This document shows, piece by piece, positions 11,019 through 22,658 of a DNA stretch of 64,000 bases. Below the pieces are notes generated by a model that saw nothing but the letters and a program-made list of their open reading frames with translations, was not told where the DNA came from and ran no database searches. A program made the position numbers and the translations under genes. The DNA is from Oscheius sp. JU75. Its lineage: Eukaryota; Nematoda; Chromadorea; Rhabditida; Rhabditidae. The number at the start of each line of letters is the position of its first letter. Position 1 is the first letter of the stretch. Location: contig JASJZC010000002.1 in NCBI GenBank assembly GCA_037178855.1, positions 744,001 to 808,000 of the forward strand, read 5' to 3'.

Positions 11019-12837
11019 CAGGGAGACAGAGAGAGTCAGTCACAAGTCTATCCTTTTTCAGCTGCGCAGCCGATGCCATCTACGTAAAGTTCAAAACCAA
11101 CGCTACTTTCGGTGGTCATGTCAGTGTCAAGTTCACTCCCAGTCGCTTCTGCTACCAGACCCTGGTCACCAACAACCAGATAGAGGTTCTGATTCCTCAC
11201 GAGGAGTGCGCAGTCAGTAGGCGGAGGTACCAATCCCGTGTATCTTTTGAAACTCTTTTTTCAGAGTGTTCAATCCAGACGGACTGATACTTGAAGCCAC
11301 TGTCTCTGTCTCTTTCCATCCAGACTTTACTACGGCTTCTGACCGACTCTTCCATGTCAATTGCTACCATCAGAGAGGAAAAGACGGCTTAAAAGCTGGG
11401 ACACCTTCTGCTCCACAAGAAAGTTCGTTTCAGTGACAGCGACACTGACAGTGACAGTTGCAGAGTCCCAGAACGGTCCCAGCTGCGAGTATGGTATCTT
11501 CGAGACCCGCGGTGGCCCTTTAGCTGGAACTGTTGCGCTTGGACAGTCAGTCTACCACGAGTGGCAATGTAGCAACATACAGGTAGTCTCCCTCAATTTT
11601 CCAATACAGTTTCCCATCAGGACTCTTGTCTCCTGGTCAAGAACTGTATCCTCGTGGCCGGAGATTCTCGTCACTCTGTCATAGACGCGGATGGGTGCAG
11701 TAAGGACATCTTCCTGCTTCCTCAGCTGGCCTACGAAAACCAGGTTCGTAAAGTGTGAATCTCGGCTAATTCTGGCCACTAAATTGCCACGCACTCGGGC
11801 TGCTTTGATCGCTAAAAGGAGCGCCGATTAAATTCCGCGCCGCAACGCTACCGGAAAAGCTTGGCGCCTTGACAGGAAAACGGGAGGAGAAAGAGAGAGA
11901 GAGAGTACTCACCCCCATTAAGGAGGTTCTGTCATGTCGAGACAGCTAACTCATCCATTTCTTACGCGAGTTCCATTTGATTTGCATAGAGCCAGTAGGA
12001 CGCGAGGCTCATTAGCATCGGTCGTTAAGAGATTGCCTAGATATCGCAATGTCATTTGCTTTTCCGGAACGATTAATAAGAGACGAAATTGGATGAGCAG
12101 GGTTATGGTGGAGTGAATTGGGGAATAGGTAGGGGGACAAAGAGACAGTGAGACATTGAGACTGAGAGATAAAGAGACAGAGAGACAGGGAGAACGAGAG
12201 TGAGAGACAGACCCAGCCCCTGTCCGGCAAAATAATGGTAGCCTACCGCGAACCTTTTTCCAGGAGCAGTGTAGTTCACTGCTGTTCTCAGGATTATCAT
12301 TGACAAGTTACCAAATTAAAAGTTTTATAGTTGTAGTTGCCAAAAGACACTTGTAGCCTCCTACTGAGACAGAGAGACAAGAAGACAAAGAAGCAAAGTT
12401 TTCCCATTTCAGAGCTACGTCTCACAGAACGTCTCAGTCTTCGGAGTCTCCTCGTCCTCTCTAGTCTTTTTCGAGTGTGAACTGCATCTGTTACCGTCAT
12501 CAAATGGTCTCTGTCACCCCCCAGAATGCTCTCTGGATCGGGAGAAGTGGGTCAAATTCCTGTTCTATTCACTTCTTGACTTTCAGACGAGCTATTAATA
12601 CGTCGACACTTTTTGAAGTTCGATCCCAGCGCTTGGAAATCTCTGAGCTGGGTGAGTGACAGAGACAGAAACAGAGACAGTCGTTTTCCAGACAAGTACG
12701 AGTACGATGTCAGTCACCCCTCTCAAGTGACTACTTGTGAGGCTCAACCAACCATTTCTGATGAGGATGCCATTTGTGTGTCGACTTCTTCTGTAGTTAT
12801 AGTCTCTTGTCTCTTTTTAACGGTACGGATTGTTTAG
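10199..12837 (+). CDS. Cuticlin-like ZP-domain transmembrane protein
   Basis: Predicted 342-residue zona pellucida (ZP) protein of the nematode cuticlin type, an apical matrix component made as a membrane precursor. Exons: 10199-10317, 11062-11226, 11265-11422, 11464-11582, 11621-11743, 12413-12546, 12587-12651, 12692-12837. Features in order: signal peptide (LLVVLLLLVTGAICQ); cuticlin-style start VVGEPFVNCAADAI; ZP-N cysteines; ZP-C with VYHEWQCSN, DADGCSKDIFLLPQL and FFECELHLLP; furin-like site REKR spanning the exon 6/7 junction; C-terminal hydrophobic segment ending CLFLTVRIV. The order ZP, furin site, membrane anchor is standard for the family. Introns 1 and 5 are long (744 and 669 nt) and carry GACAGAGA tracts. 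Frame closes exactly across all eight exons. Confidence 0.85.
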
Positions 12838-13124
12838 TAATGGGTACAATCACTATTTTAGAGCAGTCTGATAGCTGTCTCTCTCGCCTCATTAGCTGTG
12901 CTTCGACGCTACCGTCACTATAACGTGGCGACGGCTCGAGCCTAGGACCAAGAACAGATCTCAAATCGAAGAAAAAGTGCCTTTGTCTTCCACCAATTCC
13001 GACGTGATTCTCAGGGTTAATCGTATAATAAAATGTGTTAAATAGAATTCTTCTGGGGCTGTGTCTTTCCGTGGCAGTTTTCAAGATCAGAATGAGACTT
13101 TACCCCGTTGTAATATTTTAAAAA

Positions 13125-13166
13125 CTTGTAGAGCAGATCAAAATCTACAACTTTGTAAAACATAAT
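13125..13166. repeat. Palindromic GTAGAGCAGATC element upstream of 5S copy 2
   Basis: CTTGTAGAGCAGATC, then AAATCTACAACTTTG: near-palindromic arms GTAGA / TCTAC around a short centre. It ends about 105 bp before the 5S start. Confidence 0.7.
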
Positions 13167-13271
13167 TTTCACGTAAAATAACATCTTCGCCACTAAAACG
13201 ATGCGGGCAGTGCGCCAGTCAAAGTCGAAACTGACCCCGCTAATGTCTCCCTCGCTCGAACCAGCCAGTTC

Positions 13272-13390
13272 GCTTACGGCCACACCACGTTGAAAGTACG
13301 CCATCCCGTCCGATCTGGCAAGTCAAGCAACGTTGGGCCCGGTTAGTACTTGGATCGGAGACGGCTTGGGAATCCCGGGTGTCGTAAGCT
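13272..13390 (+). rRNA. 5S ribosomal RNA, copy 2
   Basis: Same 119-nt sequence as copy 1 by eye, with a T5 run after the gene and the conserved 3' flank (13391-13560). It lies between the ZP gene (+) and the UGT gene (-). Confidence 0.95.
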
Positions 13391-13620
13391 TTTTGCCTTT
13401 CTTCTTGTCAGAAGAAGCGTCTCCTGACTATCTTGTAACGATGCAAAGTGTTTGTTACAAAACAAACGCTTCCTGACAATTAGAGATCTTGTCAAGCTTT
13501 TTTAACCTGAGATAATCCAGTTAGCTCGACAGTCGCCTTCTACACTTCTCCCAAGGTCAGAATAAGTGAAAAACAAGGGCCAATACTTGAAAAAAGTTTA
13601 TTACTAGAGGTACCCGTCTA

Positions 13621-16555
13621 CTAATTTCTCTTTTTGGCTTTTGACACCTTCACAGCTGGCTGTGCTCTGCTACCAAAGAGTCTCCCGACCAAGGCGAACA
13701 GAATTCTCAACGTCGTTTTCACAACGAAGACTATGACGGCTACACATATGGCCAGAACCGAGATCATGAAGGCTATCACATCCACCAAGAAATATTGCAG
13801 CACATTCAGTTTGTCCGCTCCCGAACGAGCATGGGGAACCTGTAACTTTGTGTGAGTTCAAAGTAGGAGTTGTACCTCATGATGTCGCTCAATGAACTCG
13901 ATCCAAAAAGCAGCATGGTTGAGTTCGGTGTAGGGGACATCCCGGACCATGTCCTGGAAGACGAGCATCTCTGATTTGTACTTTTCCTTCTGGATCTCTG
14001 TCAAGGCATTGGAGAGGGTCTCGGTTGTCAGATTGTACTTGGTCAGAAGAACTCCCACTCTGCGATGGGTCAGACGAAGCAGGTTGTCGTACCCTGGAAA
14101 AGAGAAAGGATCAGGAAGTTCTAAGTAGCTTTTTAGGACCATTGGACTATCAGCCTGTACTCTCGCACCCTAAGACTGACTTTTTGCTTTTGACATCCCC
14201 TAGCAATTGATACTTCTAGAAACCTACACTTTATGTGTCTCTACTCTCATGAGTTCAGTACCATAAACTGAGTCTCGAACCAGATTCACTCTAACCATTC
14301 GATCTTGTTTTTGGCTCTAACTTGACAGATTCCGTTGAAAATTCTTTCCCGTACGATGTTATTAGGAAAAGAAATTGTTCCTCCTACTGTTCCAGTTGTC
14401 AGGTGAAGTTTCTCTTCCATGCTGTCTTGATATCTAGGGGTATCTTCTCCCTTACCATCTCCGTGGACAGAGAACTATGCAAAGAATTCTATCCTGTAAC
14501 GTCTTAGAGACGAGGGATCTCCACCCAGTATAATGTCGCTTAGAGAAGGATTCTCCCACGTCCTGTCTCGGTAACCAAAAGATTCTCTCCCTGACTGTCT
14601 CTGCTCCCCATGTACGTTTCTTCCGTAGCTTCTCGGCTGGTTCATTCCGGTCAATCTCCAAAAAAAACTGAAAGCCTACCTCGGACAGTTAGGGGAAAGC
14701 CAATGACCGGGACACCGTGCCATACTGACTCGATCAGGCTGTTTAATCCACCATGAGTAATGTGTGCCTTACACTTTTTGTGTCCTAAAACAGTGAAATT
14801 ACAGAAACTGCCTCTCTTACCTAATAAATCCTGGAGTGGAAGCCAGTCGGCAGTCATTCCATTGTCTGGTAGCTCGACGAAGCCTCCCTTGTTCTGCCAA
14901 ATGAACTTAGTCTCCGGGTGGGCTCTCATGGCATCCACGAAGGCGTGCTAAAAGGCAAAATTACGAAAAAAAAAGAAAAAAAAGACTTGCCCGAATGTGA
15001 AGGGGAGAGTACTCCCATTGGACAGAGAAGCCGCCAGAGATGACCACGAAGCCGTGTTCGTCATCGGCACTGTCCAAGAACTTGGCCAAGTCCTGTAAAA
15101 ATTGAAAAAATTAAAAGTCTAGGGTTTCGACGTAACTATTATCCTATAGTGGGCTCAAAATGCTGAAACAGCACTGGATCGCTCCGCCTGGGATGTTAGC
15201 GATTGGTATAAACTATGACAAAACAGGTGAGTGACAGTATCGCGAACGTGAGGACATGTTTGAGTGTCGTACCGCTAGCATTTTGTCAAAAGCAGGACTT
15301 GAGAGTGCGGTTGACAGGACGGATTGACGGAATGTGTTGACTAACAGAACAGAACAGTAAGAGACAGATGGCTGAGACAGAACAAACAGGACGAAGTTGC
15401 ACCAAAGAAAAGTCTGAAGAGGACAGGGGAAGCAGCCAGACAAAACGATGACCAGCAACTTGACAGGACAAACTGACAGGATTAGGTGGTTTGAAAAGGA
15501 AAGCATTGGATAACTTACAGACGGAAGTTGTGTAGCATTATGGCAATGAAGTCCTCCAACAAAATTGACCCGGGGCATAAAAGGACGAGCAAAATCGTAG
15601 ATTGGTGGAGTATTGACGAAGTTGATTGAGGCATTCCTCTCCAAATCAAAAGCGGATGGAGCTCCAGGATAGTGTTTCTGGATTTCCGAATAGAAAGAAA
15701 AGATAAAATCAGATACCTGGAAGACGAAGTCGATTCTGTTGTGTACAATATGCTGGTGGGAATAGATCTCACGAAGATACGAAACCAGATTGTAGGTTCG
15801 GGTGGCAAAGTTGAGATCTTCGGTCAGTTTGGTTCCAGGAGTTGGAAGATAACTGGGAGGATGGGGACTTTGGTTGGCCCAGGCTGACTCTGGACGGAGA
15901 CCGGTCATGCTCCAATAGACGTAGACAGAACCTGGGAAAAGGAACCGTAGTCAAGAGAGACATAGAGACAGAGATACAGAGAGACAGTGAGACAGTAAGA
16001 TAGTGAGATAGAGATACAGAGAGACAAACACAGGGCTTACCCTTCAACCCAGCCAAAAGAAGACCACACGGGTTGTAGAGATCGTCTACCACGATCGTGT
16101 CAAACTCCTGAGCTACCAACTTGTCAAAAGTTTCCTTGTGTCTATCCAGCATCCGGTCACACAGTCTGATTCCAGCCATCCAGCCAGTAATCTGCTCGTT
16201 CGGCCAGTCAAAGTCATACTCCCAGACCTGTAACCCAACAGTTTATCTAAAAATAAGAAAAGCTTACCATTTCATTGATGGTATGGTTCCTATACAGATA
16301 AAGACTGTTCAACTCCCAGTTGTCAAACGGGGCCGGGAGATGTTTTCTCGTGACAGATTTATGAAGAATTGTATCTGTTCGCACTGGCCCATACTCTAGC
16401 CATGTCACCTCATGTCCTCTCTTCGCCAGTTCATTGGCCAAATGTCCCATTGTGTAGCTGTGAACTGGGACGAGGGTTGAGGGAGAGAAGAGGACCTTGG
16501 CTGCTTCTGTTGAGCTCAATAGGAGCCCAAGGAGAAGAGCTAACATATCTGACAT
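13621..16555 (-). CDS. UDP-glycosyltransferase (UGT) with C-terminal membrane anchor
   Basis: Predicted 539-residue ER enzyme of the UGT family, which transfers sugar from UDP-sugars to small lipophilic acceptors. Minus-strand exons: 16555-16268, 16227-16041, 15931-15717, 15677-15519, 15092-14991, 14947-14821, 14784-14680, 14093-13876, 13839-13621. Seen: signal peptide; acceptor-half motif [20 protein letters not shown]; donor-binding [21 protein letters not shown]-terminal membrane helix followed by a Lys-rich tail (SKAKKRN). Donor-site oddities: the usual WxPQ is WLPL ([10 protein letters not shown]), and the usual DQ after the signature is DN (YDNLLRL). Intron 5 (14990-14948) starts with GC. 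Intron 6 is 36 nt. The 39-nt intron 15716-15678 is stop-free and in frame. Activity is uncertain given the two substitutions. Confidence 0.9.
15948..16027. repeat. GACAGAGA-type repeat in UGT intron 2
   Basis: Imperfect GACAGAGA array filling most of the intron at 16040-15932. In the UGT sense direction it reads as a pyrimidine tract. Confidence 0.8.
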
Positions 16556-16599
16556 ACGGTTATCAAAAAGATAGTCATGAGAGACAAAAGAAAAGAAAC

Positions 16600-17390
16600 T
16601 GTCTCTGTCTCTCTGTCTTACTGTCCCATTGTCTCTGTAAAACAAGTAAAAAATGAGATGGTCAGGAGATGAAATGAGAAGGAAAACAACAGCATCACCG
16701 CAAACTGTGGCAAAAATCAATGCTGGTACGTCTTGAGGCGTCCTTGAACCTTGCCTCTTCTCCCGAACTCTCGGGGTTATTACCCAGTTCAGATTGCGGT
16801 TTCTTCGGTACAATTAGCAATCGGGGATATGGAGAGAGGAAGCGGGTCAGTTAGGAGGACACGGAGTTGGGAAGGGGGAAGACCCACTGAGATAAGAGTG
16901 GACGCAAGGCAGATTGTAGTAGGTATGAAAACGAACAGAATGACGGTCGGAAAGGCAAAGGGCAGAGAGGGTACCCAGCTGATAAGATCGGGCTATCTGT
17001 GGAGGGAAGTAAACATGTTATCTAAAACCTCACTGACTGGAAATTGCAAAAAGACATAAAAATTTAAATAGAATGTCTAAAAGTTAACATTTCTGATGCA
17101 GAATGCTGTCGTTAGGCGACTGAGCGAAAAACCCTGGTTTCTGCTCTAACCGCAGTGTTCCACAGTGAAAGATTGGACGCTTCCTGTTTCAGCTTCATCT
17201 GAAACATTGGTTTTGCTGATTTTTGAATTTGGGATTCCTTCATTGTGTCTATCTTGTTGACTATATCGCTTCTGTGTCTTTTCATCATCTCTACTATCTA
17301 AAGCGCAATGGTGTCGTCTGTGTGTCACCACGAGCAAAAAGCTGGCAAGTCATGGCGTGTCAAGAGTTAAACTTGACAAATCAGCTTTTG
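16600..17390. other. Spacer upstream of the UGT gene
   Basis: Apart from a CT/GTCT tract at 16600-16640, nothing recognisable was found. The short frames at 16751-17059 and 17146-17337 have no family resemblance or splice context. Confidence 0.4.
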
Positions 17391-17394
17391 GGGG

Positions 17395-17475
17395 AAACTT
17401 GGGAACTTAGGCTGTTTGAGAAGCGGCGCAGCTGCCTGTTGTCCATGCTAAGCCAAGATTAAGGGACGACGAAGT
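17395..17475. repeat. Dispersed repeat block (partner at 49.7 kb)
   Basis: GCAGCTGCCTGTTGTCCATGC followed by AAGCCAAGATTAAGGGACGACGAAG matches, with scattered changes, AAGCCGCCTGTTGGCAGTGC and AAGGCTAAGGGACGGCGAAG at about 49723-49770. A second shared piece, GAGACGGTATGG near 17588, occurs inverted near 49874. Confidence 0.6.
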
Positions 17476-18020
17476 TACCTTCAAGTCCGTATTAGAGATT
17501 CAGAATAACATCAAGGTGATGAAGACTGGAGTACAACGTCTTCTTGTGCCATCTCACAGTAGCCCCGAAAAAAGGCAGAATCGTCAACGAGACGGTATGG
17601 TTTGTTAAAAAAAAAAACAAATGATCACAGTGTCTCGGAATGATTACGTGACGGGACTACTAGAAGGACGGGAATTCATATTTAGCAATTTTTTTGCTTC
17701 CGATGAAGGCAGTTGTCACGCTTTAGATACAAAAGGAACGGAAGAGAACGAATAAAAAGCTGCTAGGCTGAAAACAGAAAAGAGCGAAAATGAACTCGAT
17801 TAGAAACTCCGCGCGACTCCTGGAGGAGTCCCGCCACGAACGTATTTCTATTTTTGCAGTCATTCTTTTTTTTAACCAAACCACAATGGGCACTTTCACG
17901 ATACAGTTTGTCCTAGTAATCCCAAGAGCGACTAACAGTATTGGATTCCAAAGTCATCGTTGCTAACATTGAATTAGATGTATAGTTTCTATTGGCTACA
18001 GTAATTGCTTTACTTTTGTA

Positions 18021-18180
18021 ACAAGTTGAAAATGGCGAAGAGAGGACATGAAGTGACATGGCTAGAGTATGGGCCAGTGCTAATAGATACAGTTCTTCAT
18101 AAATCTGTCACGAACATCTCTCGGTTCAGTTTGTTCACAGGGAGTTGAACAGTATCTACCTGCTTAGGATTTTACCAATA
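18021..18180 (+). pseudogene. UGT exon-1 fragment (decayed paralogue)
   Basis: Translates to [20 protein letters not shown], then LHKSVT, closely matching the first coding exon of the minus-strand UGT gene at 13621-16555. After a shift, ELNSIYLLRILPI matches the end of that exon. No signal peptide, no downstream exons and no continuous frame follow. It lies in opposite orientation to the intact gene, 1.5 kb beyond its start, as a partial inverted duplication would leave. Confidence 0.75.
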
Positions 18181-18375
18181 CCGGTCAGGCTTCCCCTGCC
18201 ACCTGTTTCCATCGCTGAAGCAAAGCTGCATTTTAACTGCTAGGAAGTTAATAATGTTGTGGGTCAAAAAGTACCCTACGATGTTGTTCGCTTTCCCCTT
18301 CTTTGCAGCTAATGAAGACGTCACCGCTCCACTTCTATTTTTCGATAGACGTTGTAGTTGCTCAGCTGGGCAGAG

Positions 18376-18420
18376 ACAGAGTTGTCGAGCAGATCAAAAG
18401 CACAACTTTGCTAAGCGTTG
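18376..18420. repeat. Solitary palindromic GTAGAGCAGATC-type element
   Basis: GTTGTCGAGCAGATCAAAAG followed by CACAACTTTGCTAAG, with arms GTTGT / ACAAC. No 5S gene is adjacent, so the element can occur alone. Confidence 0.55.
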
Positions 18421-18439
18421 CCCCTTTGATACCCATTCG

Positions 18440-20025
18440 TCTGTCTTACTGTTGTACTGATCTATAGCTACTAACAGTTAATTGTTTTCGTCTCGTCTCT
18501 TGCCAAGAATCCGAACCGTGTGAACCATAAAAGCACCCGTACTGTTTACTTCCCCGCAGTTTCGGGCTTTTCCCACGAGATGGCCAATAATTTATGATAC
18601 CATCTGATCAAGAAATCAATAGTGCAGCTGAATCGGGTTCTTGTCCCAGACTAGCTATTCTTTTACCCGACCCAGAGCTCCTTCTTCTCTCAGATCTCTG
18701 ATAAGACTGGCTCTCTTCTGTCAACAACACTCTCTTCCCCTTCTTTTTGTCTCATTAGCTCTCCCCACTCCTCATTCCCACGCTCTTTCTTTCTGCCCCG
18801 ATCAGTTCGGCCTCGTGGTTCCACGTGATGTCGTCCCCTGCCGGGTCAGAGACAGACATCACAGTGGGGGAAAGGACGCAGAGGGAGCACTTTCGGTCGC
18901 TCTCTGTGAGCCTCCTCCTGCCCGCTTCTATACCACAAAGAACGGCCACCATCATCATTCTCTGCGCTGCCTAGACGGACTATTCGAGGATACCGTATCC
19001 GCCCTCGGCGAGTAGGTGCTCCTCTTATGAGGAGTCTCTTTTTGTTCTTGAATAGGGAGACTGTCAGTTGATCGAGACAGAGGCCATGCTTTTTACACAG
19101 TGAGAAAATTGTAGGAATCTGGTCGTTTTGCAGGGGGCTTCGGCTCTATTAGACCCTGAAAAGGTCCTATTTTTTTGAGCCAGAGAAGCATGAAAATTGC
19201 TAAAAAAAAAAAAAACGGACTACAAGAAATTTCAGTTTATCTATAAATAAATGTAGACCGAATGAACTTCAATTTCTTTTTGCATTTCTGTATTGAATCT
19301 TATTTTCTGATTTGCAGATTGTTTGTCGGATCTGTAAAAAAAATTACAGCCTAATCCCTGAAAAACAGATTTGTGAGCTATTCTGAGAGATGCGCTGTAA
19401 GGCATTTGTACTTATTTAATCCAATTAAAGAACATGAGTGTATGATCCGAAACGGGGATTTAGAGAGATTTGATAGGGGATTATGACTTAGGAAATGTAC
19501 TAGGACAGAGAGACAGAGAAGCGGAGAGACGGAGAGTCAGAGGAGCAGAAAGATAGGGAGACAAAACAGAAAAAGAAGATAGAGAGACAGCAAGGCAGGG
19601 CAATGTGACTGACTGACTGACAGGTTGGCAGGAAACAGTACGGACAAGACGGGCGAGACAGTACACGAAAGTGGCAAACCCTTTTGCAAAGTGACAAGCA
19701 CAAGATGACAAAGAAGGGGAGGCTGAGATAGGAACTGAGTGACAGATTGACAAGGGGCCAGATCGACCATCAATAGTGTCTCTCCAAAGAAAATCAGTGC
19801 ATCAGGCTGGAAGATTATCACAGATCAAAATGCAAAGCTCCCAATAGATCAGCTATCACGAATCGGTGATATGACCCAAATCATCTTGTTTTATTCTATG
19901 TAACAGCCTTCTAAGATCTCTCCTTCGGCTCTATCCTCTCTGCACATCCTTTCATTAGTCTTGCAGAGTGCAATGCTTCTCTCTCCTGATTAAAGCGTGT
20001 CTCCTCCCGAGATTGAAGAAAGCTT
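18440..20025. other. Gene-poor spacer
   Basis: No convincing exon was found on either strand. A long GACAGAGA-type array lies at 19502-19590. The 124-codon frame at 18641-19015 is CT-rich and lacks splice or domain support. Confidence 0.45.
19502..19590. repeat. GACAGAGA-type repeat
   Basis: Imperfect purine array in the spacer upstream of the first nuclear receptor. Confidence 0.75.
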
Positions 20026-20065
20026 TTCAGAGAAACAGGAAAAACAGACTGGAAGGAAAGAACGA

Positions 20066-21794
20066 ATGGGAGAAATTCTGAAGCCACTGCAGACGTCGTC
20101 GCACTCACCGCCAGCCAAAGTGAAAGGTGGGCGGAGACCTTGTCTCGCGAACTCAGAGAACACTCTTCTGCTCTTTCGAGGACGATCGCTCTCTGAGGGC
20201 TTTCTTAGTCAGTCGAGAACGGGTGTTCTTCGGTGTATAGGAAAATCAAGGCTGAGAGACAGAGACAGAGAGATTATTCTTTCAGGTATCATCGGAGCGT
20301 GTCTCATCTGTGGAGAGGTCTCAACAGGTCGTCACTATGGGGTCGTAGCTTGCCTCGGATGCAAAACTTTCTTCCGAAGGTATCGTTCACGCTCATCGGT
20401 TCAACGGTACCATTTAGAGCAGTAGTCCAGCGACAAGACGTCGTCTGCAAGAGAGAAGTCCCCTGTGATACCGCTCACAATGCCAGAAAGGCCTGTCGAG
20501 CTTGCAGATACAGGAAATGTCTGGATACTGGAATGAGCAAGGAAGGTAGGGTAATGATCTCGATATAAACATGGGTAGTTTACAGCCCTCCAACCCAGAA
20601 GAGACCTGATCGGTTGCAGAAGAATCAACAGACCCAGAATTCCCATAAGTCCACCGGAACAGCCCTCTACCTCTCACCATAAGGGACTCATCACTTTAAT
20701 TGACAGGCTCACGTCGAGTGACGAGAAGATACGGTAACTGGTAATTTCTTGACAGAAAAAAACTAAAGTTTAGAGCCAAAAAGTTCGACCTGGTCCGCTC
20801 TAAACAGGAAGCAATGAATCTGGCCGACAGGCTCAATGGTAAGCCGGAGAGACACATGGATACGAACTATGAGATGATGATTGCCTTGGCAGCTGACATT
20901 TCCACAGTCACTCATATTGATCTGTTGATGATGATGGAATGGTTTCGGTCCCTACCAGTCTTCCCAGCCATTTCTTTGGAAGATAGGGTCATGCTAATCA
21001 AGGTAAGAAAGAGAGAAAGACAGAGAGACGGAGAGGCAGAGTGGCAGAGAGAGAAAGAGACAGAAACACAGAGATAGAGGGACACAGATACAGAGAGCGG
21101 ATCATTACAATGTTCCCCATTTCAGAGATTCGCTGTCCTGAACCTAATTGTTGAGCATGGCTACTTTACAGCCTCAGCCACCGCCGCAGACGTCTGGTTG
21201 ATCTCAAACGGTGCTTGTATGCCGAGAAGTGTCGAGAGACTTCAGGAAGAGACAAAGTTCTCCATCTCGGCTGACAGGAAATGGAGACAGGAAAAACTGT
21301 ATCAGCAGATGACCGAGTGCTGCATCGATGAGGTGGCGACGCCTCTGAGACGGATGAAACTGATGCCTCAGGAAATCGTCGTTCTGAAAATTATCATGCT
21401 GTTCAACTGCAGAGACAATTCAGGTATGAGATCTGTTTCTGTCTTTGTACCTGCCTCTGTCTCTCTGTTTCTCTTTCCCTCTAAATGTGAAGTTCCAGAA
21501 TACTCCAACGTCTCCGAAGTAACCAGAAAAACCGTAGCCATGTTCCGAGACAAAGTTGTTCAGGCTCTCTTCGCCTTTTACGAGAGCATCGACTTCCGAG
21601 ACTATCCAGAACGTTTCGGTAACCTCATTCTCATGATTTCTGGAGTCACCACTGCTGCCTCAGCTATGCTTGAATCTTACCAGGTTCGGATCTTTGTCCA
21701 CTTTACTACAATGAAATTTTAGGTGATGCGTCTTTTCAAAATAGTGCCTTTCGACCGGATCTCGGAGGAGCTGCTCTTTACTGGCATCCTCTAG
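20066..21794 (+). CDS. Nuclear hormone receptor (nematode-expanded type), first copy
   Basis: Predicted 404-residue ligand-type transcription factor. Exons: 20066-20126, 20286-20379, 20418-20545, 20586-20733, 20774-21002, 21126-21423, 21499-21683, 21723-21794. The DNA-binding domain has both C4 zinc modules: [20 protein letters not shown] with P-box [10 protein letters not shown], then CKREVPC and [15 protein letters not shown] hinge follows, then a ligand-binding domain with [20 protein letters not shown] and a C-terminal [16 protein letters not shown]. The start is inferred: it is the first in-frame ATG joining in phase to the DBD exon, and an AGCTTTTCAG acceptor lies about 35 nt upstream. 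The P-box is neither CEGCKG nor CKACAA, pointing to the divergent nematode receptor set; target and ligand are unknown. Confidence 0.88.
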
Positions 21795-21799
21795 AAATC

Positions 21800-22077
21800 C
21801 CGGTCCCAGTGCCTTCAACTCTTCGGGTTTTTCAAGTGTCCTTCTTCCAAAAAAACCATCCATTGCTCACAAAGAAACAGAGAATATAAAGAGATTGACC
21901 CTAGTTGCGAATTCCTTGGGAGACAGAACACGGGGAGAGGCAGACGGGTTCTCGACGACTGGACTGGAAGCTGACCGGGAGAGGGGGGAGAGAAGGAAAG
22001 CTGACGTCATGGCATCCATGAGACAGGCATGCAACACGCTGATTTTCCACTTTTTTTTTGAATCCTGTTTCTTCCAA
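21800..22077. other. Short spacer 3' of the nuclear receptor
   Basis: No gene is seen here. Short frames exist on both strands without domains or splice sites. Confidence 0.4.
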
Positions 22078-22452
22078 ATGAACCAGGAGAAATCTGCCAA
22101 TGGTCCGCTCGCTTGGATTAGTCAGAACAGACTGACAGTCTGAGTGAATCACGCTGGAAGGATTGACATCCCAAGTTTCGATCCGGTCCTTCTTTTTTTG
22201 CCAGTCTGTCTGCCGGTCCAACAGGATGACTCTTCTTTTTTCGTACTTTTGCTCTGGTTTTAACGCCCATGATCGAATTTTCGGTCTTTCCACTGTTCTA
22301 TAATTTTGTAGAGTAAATCAAATACTACAAGATCGCAGAACATCATTTGCTCAGATAACATCTTTTTCGACCCCAAAATGAGGTGAGAAGTGGGCGCTAC
22401 GAATTAGAAATTTCCCCCCGTGCATGTCTCCCTCGCTCGAAACAGCCAGTTC
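22078..22452. repeat. Extended 5' flank of 5S copy 3
   Basis: About 370 bp upstream of the 5S gene is closely shared with 31257-31644 upstream of copy 4, including CACGCTGGAAGGATTGACAT, GGTTTTAACGCCCATGATCG and the palindromic element (22305-22345). The final 90 bp, from AATGAGGTGAGAAG to TCGCTCGAAACAGCCAGTT, is also shared with copies 5 and 6. Confidence 0.8.
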
Positions 22453-22571
22453 GCTTACGGCCACACCACGTTGAAAGTACGCCATCCCGTCCGATCTGGC
22501 AAGTCAAGCAACGTTGGGCCCGGTTAGTACTTGGATCGGAGACGGCTTGGGAATCCCGGGTGTCGTAAGCT
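22453..22571 (+). rRNA. 5S ribosomal RNA, copy 3
   Basis: 119-nt 5S gene that matches copies 1 and 2 by eye, followed by a T5 terminator. The 3' flank beyond about 15 bp differs from that of copies 1, 2 and 5, so the duplication boundary differs. The next gene starts only 88 bp downstream. Confidence 0.95.
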
Positions 22572-22658
22572 TTTTGCCTTTTTAACTGTCTTTTTGTTTA
22601 AATCTCGATCTCATTCTTTTCTCTTAATAACTCTTTTGTTCCAGTGAACATTTTCAGC

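Noticed and set aside
10592-11287. 231-codon open frame in the ZP gene region
   Set aside because: It starts in intron 1 and reads through the real acceptor at 11061; the intronic part has no domain and includes a GAGAGA string, whereas the ZP exons join in frame without it.
18641-19015. 124-codon plus-strand frame
   Set aside because: CT-rich biased composition with no domain, signal or splice context.
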